Below, piece after piece: positions 25,868 through 34,946 of a stretch of DNA of 64,000 nt. The stretch covers positions 62,001-126,000 of the forward strand of contig CAJNCW010000004.1 of NCBI GenBank assembly GCA_905221345.1, given 5' to 3'. The notes beneath the pieces were generated by a model that was not told the origin of the DNA, did no database searches, and was given only the letters and a program-made list of their open reading frames with translations. This DNA is from a bacterium. Lineage in GTDB: Bacteria > Bacillota > Bacilli > Lactobacillales > Streptococcaceae. Position 1 is the stretch's first letter; every line of letters begins with the position of its first letter. A program made the translations under genes and the position numbers.

Positions 25868-26699
25868 TTATCATATACTTCTTTCTGGCATTTTCATGAG
25901 CAATTGCTTTGCACTCCAACATCCGTTCCTGCTTTAAATTCTCCATAGACTTAAATAAATACGCCAAAGGAGAAACCGTATCCTCAGGAATCCGTTCAAT
26001 CATGCTAATGACTTCATCACTAGTTACATATCCACTAGCTAAATACTCGCCTATCTTCATCTTCTGAGCATGTGTTAAAGTGTAATTGTTAGGATATAAA
26101 AATCTATCATTGTACTTATAAGAAATGGATTCTAACAAAGAATAATATTTGGGTGGAATATAAGTTTCAGGTTTTCTAGAACTATTATCCAGTATATTCT
26201 CAATCTCTTTCTTATTCTTACTCTTGTTCTTAATCTCTTGCGTTACAATATCATTTTCATCCGTTACTGTAACGTTACAGTCTAAAACGAGTTGTGGCTC
26301 GCCTGTAATTAGTGCTTTTTGTTTTTGTCTATGACGAGCAACACGTTCCCTAGTTTGTTTCCTAATCTTTTCTAGTCCATCTATATTCTGATGTTTCTCC
26401 CATTTTGGAATGGTAATAGCGCCATCTATGATTTCTATCATGCCAAATTCTTCAAATATACTGAGAGCTAATTTTACAGATGTAGCCTTTCGTCTAAACA
26501 CTGTTGAAAGCATCTCTTCTGTGTAATAAACCTTGTTCCCTAGACTTAATATGCCACTATTATTTTGCTTTCCTGCAAGCACCAGAATTTTAAACCATAT
26601 TACAATAAGAGTATCTCCTTCTGGCATTGATTCTATTAGCTGAATTTTTTCATCATCAAATATATCTGTTGTTATCTTGATCCACTGAACACCATTCAT
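25860..26699 (-). CDS. Phage replisome-organiser-like replication protein
   Basis: 279 residues. The N-terminal 120 residues (WIKITTDIFDDEKIQLIESMPEGDTLIVIWFKILVLAGKQNNSG) match the Phage_rep_org_N winged-helix type of replication initiator. A lysine/arginine-rich linker follows, and the C-terminal half (about 175-270) is DnaD-like in length and composition. It probably recruits host helicase loader to an origin on the excised element. Second gene of the divergent operon. Confidence 0.8.
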   Translation of the reverse strand: MNGVQWIKITTDIFDDEKIQLIESMPEGDTLIVIWFKILVLAGKQNNSGILSLGNKVYYTEEMLSTVFRRKATSVKLALSIFEEFGMIEIIDGAITIPKWEKHQNIDGLEKIRKQTRERVARHRQKQKALITGEPQLVLDCNVTVTDENDIVTQEIKNKSKNKKEIENILDNSSRKPETYIPPKYYSLLESISYKYNDRFLYPNNYTLTHAQKMKIGEYLASGYVTSDEVISMIERIPEDTVSPLAYLFKSMENLKQERMLECKAIAHENARKKYMINE

Positions 26700-26707
26700 A
26701 CTAGTAC

Positions 26708-26989
26708 CTATCTTTCATATTGCTTCAACCATCGTGTTACTGCTCTTTTATCGTATAAAGTCACTCCATCAATCACCATGGTTGGCATTCCTTCTTTCGT
26801 CCATTTTTGGATTGTTGTCGTAGATACATCTAACCACCTAGACAAACCTGACATACGAACCATGGGTTTATAAAGTTCTTTATCTTCAAATACTCTTGCT
26901 ACAGCATTTGAAATCATCTCATCATAGTGAGCACGTAATTGCTTCTCTAATTCTTTAGGAAGCTGGACAACTAAAGTAGTTTCCGACAT
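26708..26989 (-). CDS. Excisionase-like HTH protein
   Basis: 93 residues: a helical N-terminus and a C-terminal MerR/Xis-like motif, MSGLSRWLDVSTTTIQKWTKEGMPTMVIDG..YDKRAVTRWL (about 46-90). Size and position, opposite the repressor gene and first in the operon, fit an excisionase or AlpA-type activator. It may recognise the 30-bp repeats. Start supported by GGTGTT-type spacing only; no strong ribosome site. Confidence 0.68.
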   Translation of the reverse strand: MSETTLVVQLPKELEKQLRAHYDEMISNAVARVFEDKELYKPMVRMSGLSRWLDVSTTTIQKWTKEGMPTMVIDGVTLYDKRAVTRWLKQYER

Positions 26990-27001
26990 AAATTAACACC
27001 T

Positions 27002-27030
27002 CATTTCTAAATTAAATAAGCTCCGAAACC
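27002..27030 (+). repeat. 30-bp island motif, copy 2 (divergent promoter region)
   Basis: CATTTCTAAATTAAATAAGC continuing CTCCGAAACC; differs from copy 3 (27661-27689) at 3 of 29 positions. It sits just upstream of the excisionase-like gene. Confidence 0.7.
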
Positions 27031-27042
27031 ATTTAATTTGTT

Positions 27043-27118
27043 ATTCATTTTGAATTATATATCCTTTTTGAATTTTTGTCAAGCTTTTTTATTCAAAAAG
27101 AATAAAATGTGTTATAAT
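27043..27118. promoter_or_regulatory. Divergent island control region: operators and repressor promoter
   Basis: ATTCA-TTT-TGAAT (27043-27055) and TTTTATTC-AAAAA-GAATAAAA (27087-27107) are two related palindromes, likely repressor sites. TATAAT at 27113-27118 is the -10 of the rightward repressor/integrase transcript, with an AAAGGAGG ribosome site following. Layout resembles a phage lysogeny switch. Confidence 0.6.
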
Positions 27119-27136
27119 GATAAAAAGGAGGTTCTT

Positions 27137-27655
27137 ATGACGAATCATATTACTAAACTGATAGAAAATAGCGGAAAAAAATTGACAGAAATTAGCGAAG
27201 CTACAAATATAGCCTATCCTACACTTTCTGGATACAATCAAGGAATACGCAAACCTAAAAAAGATAATGCTGAAAAATTGGCAAAATACTTTAATGTTTC
27301 CGTCGCTTACATTATGGGACTTGATAGCAACCCACACGCTCCATCAAATCTTAAAATTGTTACAGATAGTTTCAAAACATCTAAAATTGGTTCTGTGACA
27401 CCTTTTAAAAGCGATATGGAGAAGTTAAAGAAAAGTATCGAATTTGGCGAAAGGGCATTAACACTACCACTTGATGATAGTTTTTCAGATGAATTTCGTC
27501 ATATATTCTCAGAATACCTAGCTGAGAAAAACAAACGTTTTATGTCTGAGTTTATAGACTATATGAATCACCAAAATAAAGATTCTAAAGTTTGGCAGAG
27601 CTGGATTAAAACAGACGAATACGCTATCCGCCAAGAAGATAGAAAAAATAGATAG
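27137..27655 (+). CDS. XRE-family repressor of the island
   Basis: 172 residues from the ATG at 27137, preceded by AAAGGAGG. The frame is open 33 codons upstream, but that part crosses the promoter and is rejected. An N-terminal HTH (about 5-62, KKLTEISEATNIAYPTLSGYNQGIRKPKKDNAEKLAKYF) is followed by a C-terminal region without a peptidase motif. It should keep the divergent xis-rep-mob operon off and lies in the same transcript direction as the integrase. Confidence 0.85.
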   Translation: MTNHITKLIENSGKKLTEISEATNIAYPTLSGYNQGIRKPKKDNAEKLAKYFNVSVAYIMGLDSNPHAPSNLKIVTDSFKTSKIGSVTPFKSDMEKLKKSIEFGERALTLPLDDSFSDEFRHIFSEYLAEKNKRFMSEFIDYMNHQNKDSKVWQSWIKTDEYAIRQEDRKNR

Positions 27656-27660
27656 ACACT

Positions 27661-27690
27661 CATTTCTCAATTACATAAGCTCCGAAAACT
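27661..27690 (+). repeat. 30-bp island motif, copy 3 (integrase leader)
   Basis: CATTTCTCAATTACATAAGC continuing TCCGAAAACT, placed between the repressor stop and the integrase ribosome site. Matches the inverted left-end copy at 27/30. Confidence 0.7.
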
Positions 27691-27706
27691 TAGATACGGA
27701 GAAAAA

Positions 27707-28861
27707 ATGTCTATACACAAATACAAAACAAAAAAAGGAATCCTATACTATGTCAGCTTTTACATTGGCTTAGATGCTTATGGAAAGAAAAAAAGGCACT
27801 TAAAGAGAGGATTCAAAACCAAAAAAGAGGCAAAATTGTACGAAGCTCGTTTAGAAGCTGGTGTCGTTGCCCCCACAGTAAATACCGACAAACCTAACCC
27901 CAAAGTCACTTATAAAGAACTTCATCAAGAATGGTTTAAGGCTTATGTTGGGACCGTTGAAGAAACAACTTCTTCCCAAACTAAGAATATCTATCGAATA
28001 CATATTCTACCAATATTTGGCGATAAATTTATTGACCAAATCAGTCCTTTAGACTGTCAAAACTTTATTACACAAAAATCTCAGACTTTCAAAAATATCA
28101 AACAGATAAAATCCTATACCTCAAAAATTTTTGATTTTGCAATCAGCATGAACTACATTGATCGGAATCCAATGAAGAATGTTATCATGCCTAAAATCAA
28201 AAAAACTAAATCAGATAATTTTTGGTCTCTGGAGGAATTACATCATTTCCTTGATATAGTGAAAGAAACTGAACCATTTAAACATTTTGCTTTATTTAGA
28301 CTGCTTGCATTTAGTGGACTACGAAAAGGGGAGTTATACGCTTTAAAATGGGCTGATATTAACTTTGACAGCAATCTATTGAACATAGATAAAAGTCTAG
28401 GAAGAATTGACGGTAAAGCGATTGAAAAGAGTACAAAGAATGAATCTTCAGTTCGTACAATCTATCTTGATGATGAGACAATCGAGATTATTAAGCAATG
28501 GAGAAATTTCTATCTGAAAGAACAATCTCAGTTTCCTCTTACAAAGCTGAATATTAGTAACGAATATATGTTCTCTTACATATCAAGTAATGACAAAATT
28601 GAACCTTTGCATGCTGATTACATTAATAACGTACTGAATCGAATTATTAAAAAGCATAAATTAAAACCAATTAGCCCACATGGGTTTAGACATACACATG
28701 CAACACTTATGTCTGAAATTGGGATCGATCCTTCTAATACATCAAAACGTCTCGGTCATGCAAGCAGTCAGATGACATTAGATGTCTATACTCACACCAC
28801 AAAAACTGGTGAGAAAAACTCTATTGACAAATTTGCAGATTATCTCAATAAAGCAAAATAG
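27707..28861 (+). CDS. int: Tyrosine recombinase integrase
   Basis: 384 residues with three parts: an AP2/Tn916-type arm-binding domain (about 1-55), a SAM-like core-binding domain (about 65-155), and a catalytic domain. The active residues are visible: R206 (SGLRKGEL), H325 and R328 (HGFRHTH), H351 (LGHAS) and Y361 (DVYTH). It ends 100 bp from attR, as expected for an element that inserts into rpsI. Start preceded by ACGGAG. It should use the GGTTATCA arm sites and a core within the 84-bp repeat. Confidence 0.96.
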   Translation: MSIHKYKTKKGILYYVSFYIGLDAYGKKKRHLKRGFKTKKEAKLYEARLEAGVVAPTVNTDKPNPKVTYKELHQEWFKAYVGTVEETTSSQTKNIYRIHILPIFGDKFIDQISPLDCQNFITQKSQTFKNIKQIKSYTSKIFDFAISMNYIDRNPMKNVIMPKIKKTKSDNFWSLEELHHFLDIVKETEPFKHFALFRLLAFSGLRKGELYALKWADINFDSNLLNIDKSLGRIDGKAIEKSTKNESSVRTIYLDDETIEIIKQWRNFYLKEQSQFPLTKLNISNEYMFSYISSNDKIEPLHADYINNVLNRIIKKHKLKPISPHGFRHTHATLMSEIGIDPSNTSKRLGHASSQMTLDVYTHTTKTGEKNSIDKFADYLNKAK

Positions 28862-28887
28862 AATTATGATTTTTAAAATTTTGAAGA

Positions 28888-28906
28888 GGTTATCAGAAGG
28901 TTATCA
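28888..28906 (+). repeat. Putative integrase arm-type sites, right end
   Basis: GGTTATCA-GAA-GGTTATCA, the same pair and orientation as at 18046-18064, 55 bp from the att repeat. Confidence 0.65.
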
Positions 28907-28936
28907 CAATGCTATTCTAGCTCAAAAATCGACAAA

Positions 28937-28969
28937 AAAGCACTTTGCAAAATCTTTGCAAAGTGCTTT
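28937..28969 (-). terminator. Island-supplied terminator for rpsI
   Basis: Minus strand AAAGCACTTTGCAAA / TTTGCAAAGTGCTTT with a short central loop and a following T run is a near-perfect hairpin. One arm is partly in the att repeat, the rest comes from the element, so integration rebuilds a terminator behind rpsI. Confidence 0.85.
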
Positions 28970-29044
28970 GAAACGTTGATATAATCGTATTGATTAACGT
29001 TTACTAAATTGTGATGCTTTACGAGCTTTCTTAAGACCTGGTTT
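28961..29044 (+). repeat. attR of the rpsI island
   Basis: Exact copy of 17861-17944. It contains the 3' end of the intact rpsI gene. Confidence 0.95.
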
Positions 29045-29386
29045 CTTACGTTCAACTTTACGTGAATCACGTGTAAGAAGTCCTGCGCGTTTCAATGAAT
29101 CGCGGAAGTCTGGGTCTACTTGAAGAAGGGCACGAGCGATACCGTGACGGATAGCTCCTGATTGACCAGCGTATCCACCACCTACAACGTTAACGAAAAC
29201 GTCGTATGAACCTACAGTTGAAGTAACTGCAAATGGTTGGTTGATAACAAGACGAAGGTCAGCGTGTGGGATGTACTCTTCAACATCTTTTTTGTTAACA
29301 GTGATTTTACCAGTTCCTGGAACAAGGCGAACGCGTGCAACAGCGTTTTTACGACGTCCAGTACCTGCATATTGTGCTTGTGACAT
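28994..29386 (-). CDS. rpsI: 30S ribosomal protein S9
   Basis: 130 residues, [21 protein letters not shown] to RKASQFSKR. The C-terminal lysine/arginine tail that reaches the P-site tRNA is intact because the island restores the last codons exactly. Second gene of the rplM-rpsI operon, 18 nt after rplM. It is the integration target of the 11.1-kb element. Confidence 0.99.
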   Translation of the reverse strand: MSQAQYAGTGRRKNAVARVRLVPGTGKITVNKKDVEEYIPHADLRLVINQPFAVTSTVGSYDVFVNVVGGGYAGQSGAIRHGIARALLQVDPDFRDSLKRAGLLTRDSRKVERKKPGLKKARKASQFSKR

Positions 29387-29404
29387 ACTTTATTGTTCCT
29401 TTCC

Positions 29405-29851
29405 TTAGATAAGTCCTGAAATATCAAGAACTTCTGGTTGTTGTGCAGCGTGAGTGTGCTCAGCTCCAACGAATACTTTCAATTTCATACCTTGAGCGCG
29501 GCCAAGAGTATTGTGTGGAAGCATACCTTTAACTGATTTTTCGATCAAACGTACTGCATTTTTAGAACGAAGTTCACCAGCAGAGATTTGTTTCAATCCA
29601 CCTGGGTGGTTTGAGTGAGTGTAGTAGATCTTATCAGTTGCTTTTTTACCAGTCAATTTAACTTTTTCAGCATTGATAACGATTACGAAGTCACCTGTAT
29701 CAGTGTGTGGTGTGAATGTTGGTTTGTTTTTTCCGCGAAGTACGCTAGCAACAACTGCTGAAAGGCGTCCAAGAGGTACATCAGTTGCGTCAACAACGTA
29801 CCATTTGCGTTCTACTTGGCCTGGTTTAGCCATGAATGTAGTTTTGTTCAT
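29405..29851 (-). CDS. rplM: 50S ribosomal protein L13
   Basis: 148 residues, [22 protein letters not shown]; start at 29851 with AGGAGA upstream. A longer open frame to 29965 exists but runs through the structured leader and is rejected. Early assembly protein of the large subunit. Cotranscribed with rpsI. Confidence 0.98.
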   Translation of the reverse strand: MNKTTFMAKPGQVERKWYVVDATDVPLGRLSAVVASVLRGKNKPTFTPHTDTGDFVIVINAEKVKLTGKKATDKIYYTHSNHPGGLKQISAGELRSKNAVRLIEKSVKGMLPHNTLGRAQGMKLKVFVGAEHTHAAQQPEVLDISGLI

Positions 29852-29876
29852 GATTTCTCCTATATGAATATCGTTT

Positions 29877-29949
29877 TTGTTTACAGGGCGGATGTTCCGG
29901 TCCGCGGGGTATTTGAAAGGTTCCGGGGCCTTACAAATGGGGTAAACAA
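29877..29949 (-). ncRNA. L13 leader
   Basis: The rplM 5' leader closes with TTGTTTAC / GTAAACAA and encloses GC-rich, strongly paired segments such as CCCCGG and CCGCGGACCGG, as in the Firmicute L13 leader thought to bind L13 for feedback. Ends 25 nt before the rplM start. Confidence 0.75.
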
Positions 29950-29960
29950 TACCGTCTACT

Positions 29961-29990
29961 ATCATACCAAATTTTACTACTAAAAGTCAA
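29961..29990 (-). promoter_or_regulatory. rplM-rpsI promoter
   Basis: Minus strand TTGACT (29985-29990), 18-bp spacer, TATGAT (29961-29966), just upstream of the L13 leader. Confidence 0.75.
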
Positions 29991-30034
29991 TAGATATGAA
30001 AAATATTTTTGCCGATTTTGGCGTTTAACATCTA

Positions 30035-30057
30035 GAAAAACCTCGCTTTTGCGAGGC
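30035..30057 (-). terminator. Terminator of the ABC transporter operon
   Basis: Minus strand CCTCGC-AAAA-GCGAGG followed by TTTTT, 5 bases after the permease stop. Confidence 0.9.
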
Positions 30058-30061
30058 TCTC

Positions 30062-31261
30062 CTATTTGTAAGCTAAGGCACGTTTAAAGGTTTTCCAGAT
30101 TCCCAAATCATCCGTTTGAAGGACTAGACTAGCATACATGCGTCCGATAAAGGCTGTCGCAGTGACCGCAAAAACAACCGTTATGGCAAGCGAAATCCAA
30201 GCTTCCAGATCACTTGCATACCCATTTATAGCTCTAAATGGCATAAAGAAGGTCGAGATGAAAGGAATATAAGAACCAATTTTCAGAACTAAATTGTCCC
30301 CAGCAGCACCTAGAGAGGTCACACCGACAAATCCTGCTATAATCAAGATCATCAATGGCGACAAGGCCTTTCCTGAATCCTCAGGGCGAGAAACCATAGA
30401 TCCTAGAAAGGCTGCTAAAACAACGTACATAAAGAGACTAACCAAGACAAACAATAAGGTATTGAGCGAGAAGGCCTCTCCCAAGTGGTTTAAAATACCA
30501 GATTGTGCCAAGATAGGGATATCTTTAAAGAGCAGAATGGCAGCCAGTCCACCCACGACGTAAATGCCAATATGAGTCAAAATCACAAGAAGCAGAGCCA
30601 GCATGCGAGCGTAGAAATAATGACTAGCTCGGATACTAGAAAAGACCACCTCCATGATTTTGGTTCCTTTCTCGCTAGCCACTTCCTGAGCAGTGACGCT
30701 AGCATAAGTAATCAAAATCATATAAAGGAAGAAACCAAGCCCTGCGGCCGCAATGGTTTGAACAATTTTTTTGTTTTCCTTGGATTCATCAATCTTCTCA
30801 GTAAAGTCAACGGTTTGACTCAAGCGTTTTTCCTGTTCTTGAGACAAATTGGCTGCTGAGCGATTGAGTTGGTATTGCAGTTCATTTAGCTTATTGGTTA
30901 CTGCTAGTTTGATGCCACTTTCAAGAGAAGTTTCACCGTGATAGACAGCCTTGAGGACGCTGTCCTCTTGGTCAATGGTTAGATAACCCTTGATTTTCTC
31001 ATCCTTGATAGCAGCTTGGGCACTGGCTTCATCCTTATAATCAAAGTTGATACCATTGGTACCCTTGAGCCCTTCTTCCACAGATGGTACCGTTGTTACT
31101 ACTGCTATCTTGCTATTCTTGGCCATAGAAGACCCTTGGAGATAGCCAATTCCTACAGATAAGGCTAAAAAGAGGAACGGCGAAATCACCATAAAGAAGA
31201 AACTCCACGACTTGACATGTCGAAGATAGGTTTCCTTCATTACAACCCACATATTTCTCAT
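30062..31261 (-). CDS. ABC-2 type transporter permease (NatB/YhaP-like)
   Basis: 399 residues. One membrane span near the N-terminus (about 22-42), a large extracellular domain (about 43-165), then five to six spans (about 168-390), the architecture of NatB/YhaP exporters. The gene overlaps the ATPase gene by 4 nt. Substrate unknown; relatives export sodium, lipids, peptides or drugs. The extracytoplasmic loop carries SLESGIKLAVTNKLNELQYQL, a family-like helix. Confidence 0.85.
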   Translation of the reverse strand: MRNMWVVMKETYLRHVKSWSFFFMVISPFLFLALSVGIGYLQGSSMAKNSKIAVVTTVPSVEEGLKGTNGINFDYKDEASAQAAIKDEKIKGYLTIDQEDSVLKAVYHGETSLESGIKLAVTNKLNELQYQLNRSAANLSQEQEKRLSQTVDFTEKIDESKENKKIVQTIAAAGLGFFLYMILITYASVTAQEVASEKGTKIMEVVFSSIRASHYFYARMLALLLVILTHIGIYVVGGLAAILLFKDIPILAQSGILNHLGEAFSLNTLLFVLVSLFMYVVLAAFLGSMVSRPEDSGKALSPLMILIIAGFVGVTSLGAAGDNLVLKIGSYIPFISTFFMPFRAINGYASDLEAWISLAITVVFAVTATAFIGRMYASLVLQTDDLGIWKTFKRALAYK

Positions 31262-32151
31262 ACTTCCACCCCTGATTCTAGTTTAAAGATTTCATCGATT
31301 GTTGGAGCCTGTTGGTCAAAGGTCGCGATATATTGACCTTGAGTAAGGATGGGGAAGAGTTCCCTTCCAGCACTCTCATCATCGAGGATCAATTTCCAAC
31401 TGCCCTGCTTGGTCAAGCTCACTTGTTTGACGTGAGGAAGATTTTCCAATTCTTCCTTGCTTCGTTCACTTGAAACAAAGAGACGTGTTTTCCCGTATTG
31501 ATTACGGACATCCTGAACCGGTCCATGCAAGACCACACGGCCATCACGAATCATCAGGATATCATCGCAAAGTTCCTCAACATTGGTCATGACATGGTCA
31601 GAAAAGATAATGATTGCACCGCGCTCTTTCTCTTTCAAGATGACTTGTTTGAGCAACTCGGTATTGACTGGATCCAAACCACTAAAAGGCTCATCCAGGA
31701 TAATCAAGTCTGGCTCATGGATCAGAGTGATAATGAGCTGAATTTTCTGCTGATTCCCTTTGGAGAGGCTCTTGATTTTATCAGTCAGCTTTCCTTTCAC
31801 TTCCAGTTTCTCCATCCATTGAGGGAGTTTTTCCTTGACCTCCTTAGCATCCATGCCCTTTAGAGTCGCCAAGTAGCGAACTTGCTCAAGGACTGTCAGC
31901 TTGGGCATAAGACTGCGTTCCTCAGGCAGATAGCCAATCCGAGCGTAGGTCTCCTGACGAATCTCCTGCCCATCCAGACTGATCTCTCCTTGATAGTCCA
32001 AAAATTTCAACATACTGTGGAAAATCGTTGTTTTCCCAGCACCATTTTTTCCGACCAGTCCCAAAATTCGTCCTGGACTTGCCTGAAAATCGACACCAAA
32101 CAAGACTTGCTTGGAACCGAAACTTTTCTCTAGATTTCTTACTTCTAGCAT
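31258..32151 (-). CDS. ABC transporter ATP-binding protein
   Basis: 297 residues: Walker A GKNGAGKTT (about 35-43), signature LSKGNQQKIQ, Walker B LIILDEPFSGLDP, switch His in SDHVM. A C-terminal extension of about 80 residues is common in NatA/YhaQ-type ATPases. Forms the exporter with the overlapping permease gene. The 251-nt gap upstream, to the pheT stop, holds the pheT terminator and no other feature I can support. Confidence 0.92.
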   Translation of the reverse strand: MLEVRNLEKSFGSKQVLFGVDFQASPGRILGLVGKNGAGKTTIFHSMLKFLDYQGEISLDGQEIRQETYARIGYLPEERSLMPKLTVLEQVRYLATLKGMDAKEVKEKLPQWMEKLEVKGKLTDKIKSLSKGNQQKIQLIITLIHEPDLIILDEPFSGLDPVNTELLKQVILKEKERGAIIIFSDHVMTNVEELCDDILMIRDGRVVLHGPVQDVRNQYGKTRLFVSSERSKEELENLPHVKQVSLTKQGSWKLILDDESAGRELFPILTQGQYIATFDQQAPTIDEIFKLESGVEV

Positions 32152-32371
32152 TTTCCACCTCCGAAATATGTTGCACTTATTATACTCCTTTTTGATAGCC
32201 TTTACAAGGATTTATGTACATTTTTATCTTGTCCATCCCAGCTTAAAAACTACGTCCCCTAAGGGTCTTAAGTGCCTAAGTGATAGAACAATTATAGCCC
32301 ATTAAAGTGCATACAGATGCTCTTACTCCTCAATTGTCCATTTTTGATCCTGAATTGTCATTTTGAAAAGC

Positions 32372-32394
32372 AAAAATCCACCCCGAAGGATGAA
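32372..32394 (-). terminator. pheT terminator
   Basis: Minus strand TTCATCC-TTCG-GGGTGGA with a UUCG tetraloop, followed by TTTTTG, 9 bases past the pheT stop. Confidence 0.85.
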
Positions 32395-32402
32395 TTGATG
32401 AG

Positions 32403-34808
32403 TTAACGCACTTCTGCATTCACTTTTTCTTCGAGTGATGCTTGGATTTTTTCCATGTAGCGTGCGACTTCTTCGTCTGTTAAGCTATCTTCTGGATTTT
32501 GGAAGGTCAGGCTGTAAGCCATTGACTTCATACCAAGTCCCAATTTTTCGCCTGAGAAGACGTCAAAGAGTTTGATATCTGTCAAACGTTTCACGCCAGC
32601 AGCTTGGATAGCGTCTACAACTTCTTGGTGAGTGACTTCTGCCTTGAGGAGTAGGGCCACGTCACGACTGACTGCTGGGAATTTGGTGATTTCCACAAAT
32701 GGAGCAGCAGGTTGAAGGGCAGCTTCAATGGCTGAAAGGTTGAGCTCCGCTACATAAGTTTCTGGAATATCGTAGGCTTTGGCAGTGACTGGATGCACTT
32801 GGCCAAGAAAACCAAGAACTTGGTCGCCGAGTGAGATCACGGCTGTACGGCCTGGGTGAAGGCTAGCGATTTCAGATGTTGCTGTATAGGTCACTTCAAG
32901 TCCCAAGCGAGTAAAGAGCGCTTCTAAGATTCCCTTAGCATAGAAGAAATCAACTGGAACTGCTGCCGTTTGGAAATCTTTTTCTGCAACCAATCCGATT
33001 AAGGCAAAGGCAAAGCTGTTGATCTCGTTTGGTAGATCTTCTTTTGGATTGCCTGTTTGTTCAAAGACTTTTCCAATCTCGTAAAGAGCCAAGTTTTTGT
33101 TCTTACGAGCCACGTTGTAGGCAACGGTATCAAGGATACCTGAGACCATATTTTGACGGAGGACAGAACGGTCCACTGTCATTGGCCACATGAGTTCTGT
33201 AAGGTTACTTGGTTGAGCTGTGAACTCAACTGCTTTTTCAGGCGTTGTCAGAGCATAGGTGATGATTTCTGTCAAACCTGCTCCTTCGGCAATAGTACGA
33301 ACTTGACGGCGTAGTTTTTGTGTCGCAGTCAATTCACCAGCTGTACCGTCATCTTTTGGAAGACTAGTTGGCAAACGATCGTAACCATAGATACGAGCGA
33401 TTTCTTCAAAGAGGTCCGCTTCGATGGTGATATCCCAACGACGACGGGGTACGCTGACTGTAAATGATTCTGCATTGCCAGAAAGGCCAAAGCCAAGACG
33501 ACGGAAGACATCTTCCACATCAGCATATGAAAGCTCCGTACCAAGGACGCGGTTAACGTCTGCAAGAGTCGAAGAGACTTCCACATCAGAAGTATCAAGC
33601 GCTCCCGCTGAAACGATACCTTTACGCACCGTCGCACCTGCAAGTTCAGCAATCATGCTAGCTGCCGCATCAAGAGCTTCATTAACAGTTGTCACATTGA
33701 TGCCTTTTTCAAAGCGAGAAGATGACTCAGAACGAAGGTTAAGGCGTCCGCTAGTCTTGCGGATGGATTTACCATTGAAAACGGCAGCTTCAAGGACGAC
33801 ACGACTAGAATTTTCAGATATTTCTGTTGCTTGACCGCCCATGACACCTGCAAGAGCTGCTGGTTTGTCTGCGACAGTGATGACTAAGTCATTTGTTTCC
33901 AACTCGCGTTCTTCACCGTCCAAGGTCACCAATTTTTCACCAGCACGCGCTTCACGCACACGGATGTCAGTGCCTTCAAAGGTATCCAAGTCAAAGGCAT
34001 GCATAGGTTGACCAAAGTAAAGCAGGATGTAGTTTGTTACGTCTACTACGTTATTGATGGGACGGATTCCTTCGTTCATGAGAAGGTTTTGCAACCATTG
34101 TGGACTTGGTGCGATGGTCACATTGTCCAAGATACGGGCAGCATAGTAAGGCGCCTTGTCTGTCTCAATTCCTACAGAAAGAGCATCTGCAGCGGCTTGG
34201 TCAGTTTCTGTTAAGGTAAATTCTTTGAAGTTAACTACCTTGTCATAGATGGCTGCCACTTCGTGAGCCACACCACGCATAGAAAGAGCGTCTGCACGGT
34301 TTGGAGTGATGGAAAGTTCTATGATTTCATCATCCAAGTCTAGGTAAGAAAAGACTTCATCCCCAGGAACAGCATCTTGAGGCAAGATTTGAATACCATC
34401 TGCGAATTCCTTCGGTACAACTGAGTCAGAAATTCCTAATTCACCAAGGGAACAAATCATTCCAAGTGACTCCAAGCCACGGATTTTCCCTTTTTTAATC
34501 TTGTAATTATCAGCAATACGAGCTCCCGGAAGTGCCACCATGACCTTGATACCAGCACGCACATTTGGGGCACCACAAACGATTTGACGGGCTTCTTCTT
34601 CGCCAACGTTAACCTGACAGACATGCAAGTGAGTTTCTGGCACATCTTCGCAAGACAAAACCTCACCGACGACAATTTTTGAGAGACCGGCAGCCGGTGA
34701 TTCGACACCTTCTACCTCGATCCCTGTAGTTGACATTTTCTCAGCCAACTCTTGTGATGGCACATCAATGTCCACCAATTCTTTTAACCATTTATAAGAT
34801 ACAAGCAT
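32403..34808 (-). CDS. pheT: Phenylalanyl-tRNA synthetase beta subunit
   Basis: 801 residues, full length. EMAP/tRNA-binding domain at about 40-150 ([10 protein letters not shown]), B3/B4 editing domain (about 205-380) with the GVMGG motif, B5 domain, catalytic-like core and C-terminal ferredoxin-fold anticodon domain ([10 protein letters not shown]). Forms the alpha2-beta2 enzyme with PheS. Separated from pheS by a GNAT gene, as is usual in mitis-group streptococci. Confidence 0.98.
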   Translation of the reverse strand: MLVSYKWLKELVDIDVPSQELAEKMSTTGIEVEGVESPAAGLSKIVVGEVLSCEDVPETHLHVCQVNVGEEEARQIVCGAPNVRAGIKVMVALPGARIADNYKIKKGKIRGLESLGMICSLGELGISDSVVPKEFADGIQILPQDAVPGDEVFSYLDLDDEIIELSITPNRADALSMRGVAHEVAAIYDKVVNFKEFTLTETDQAAADALSVGIETDKAPYYAARILDNVTIAPSPQWLQNLLMNEGIRPINNVVDVTNYILLYFGQPMHAFDLDTFEGTDIRVREARAGEKLVTLDGEERELETNDLVITVADKPAALAGVMGGQATEISENSSRVVLEAAVFNGKSIRKTSGRLNLRSESSSRFEKGINVTTVNEALDAAASMIAELAGATVRKGIVSAGALDTSDVEVSSTLADVNRVLGTELSYADVEDVFRRLGFGLSGNAESFTVSVPRRRWDITIEADLFEEIARIYGYDRLPTSLPKDDGTAGELTATQKLRRQVRTIAEGAGLTEIITYALTTPEKAVEFTAQPSNLTELMWPMTVDRSVLRQNMVSGILDTVAYNVARKNKNLALYEIGKVFEQTGNPKEDLPNEINSFAFALIGLVAEKDFQTAAVPVDFFYAKGILEALFTRLGLEVTYTATSEIASLHPGRTAVISLGDQVLGFLGQVHPVTAKAYDIPETYVAELNLSAIEAALQPAAPFVEITKFPAVSRDVALLLKAEVTHQEVVDAIQAAGVKRLTDIKLFDVFSGEKLGLGMKSMAYSLTFQNPEDSLTDEEVARYMEKIQASLEEKVNAEVR

Positions 34809-34946
34809 AATTTAGTTCTCCAGAATGACAGTTGCCACTCTAGTTTTTTCCTTTCCTATCATTTCAATAGAAGAATCCTCTTCTTACCTTAATTTCTTTT
34901 TCAGTAACCAATCCGTATCTACTTTTTTCCCTACCATAAAACTATG

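Noticed and set aside
27038..27136. 33-codon N-terminal extension of the island repressor
   Set aside because: It crosses the promoter and operator palindromes; the ATG at 27137 has a strong ribosome site.
17861..29044. Complete prophage
   Set aside because: No terminase, capsid, tail, holin or lysin genes, and too short; only an integrase, switch and replication gene are phage-like.
17861..29044. Self-transmissible ICE (Tn916 or Tn5252 type)
   Set aside because: No relaxase, coupling protein or type IV secretion genes are present.
29852..29965. N-terminal extension of rplM by 38 codons
   Set aside because: It runs through the L13 leader structure and the promoter -10 region; the standard start at 29851 has a good ribosome site.
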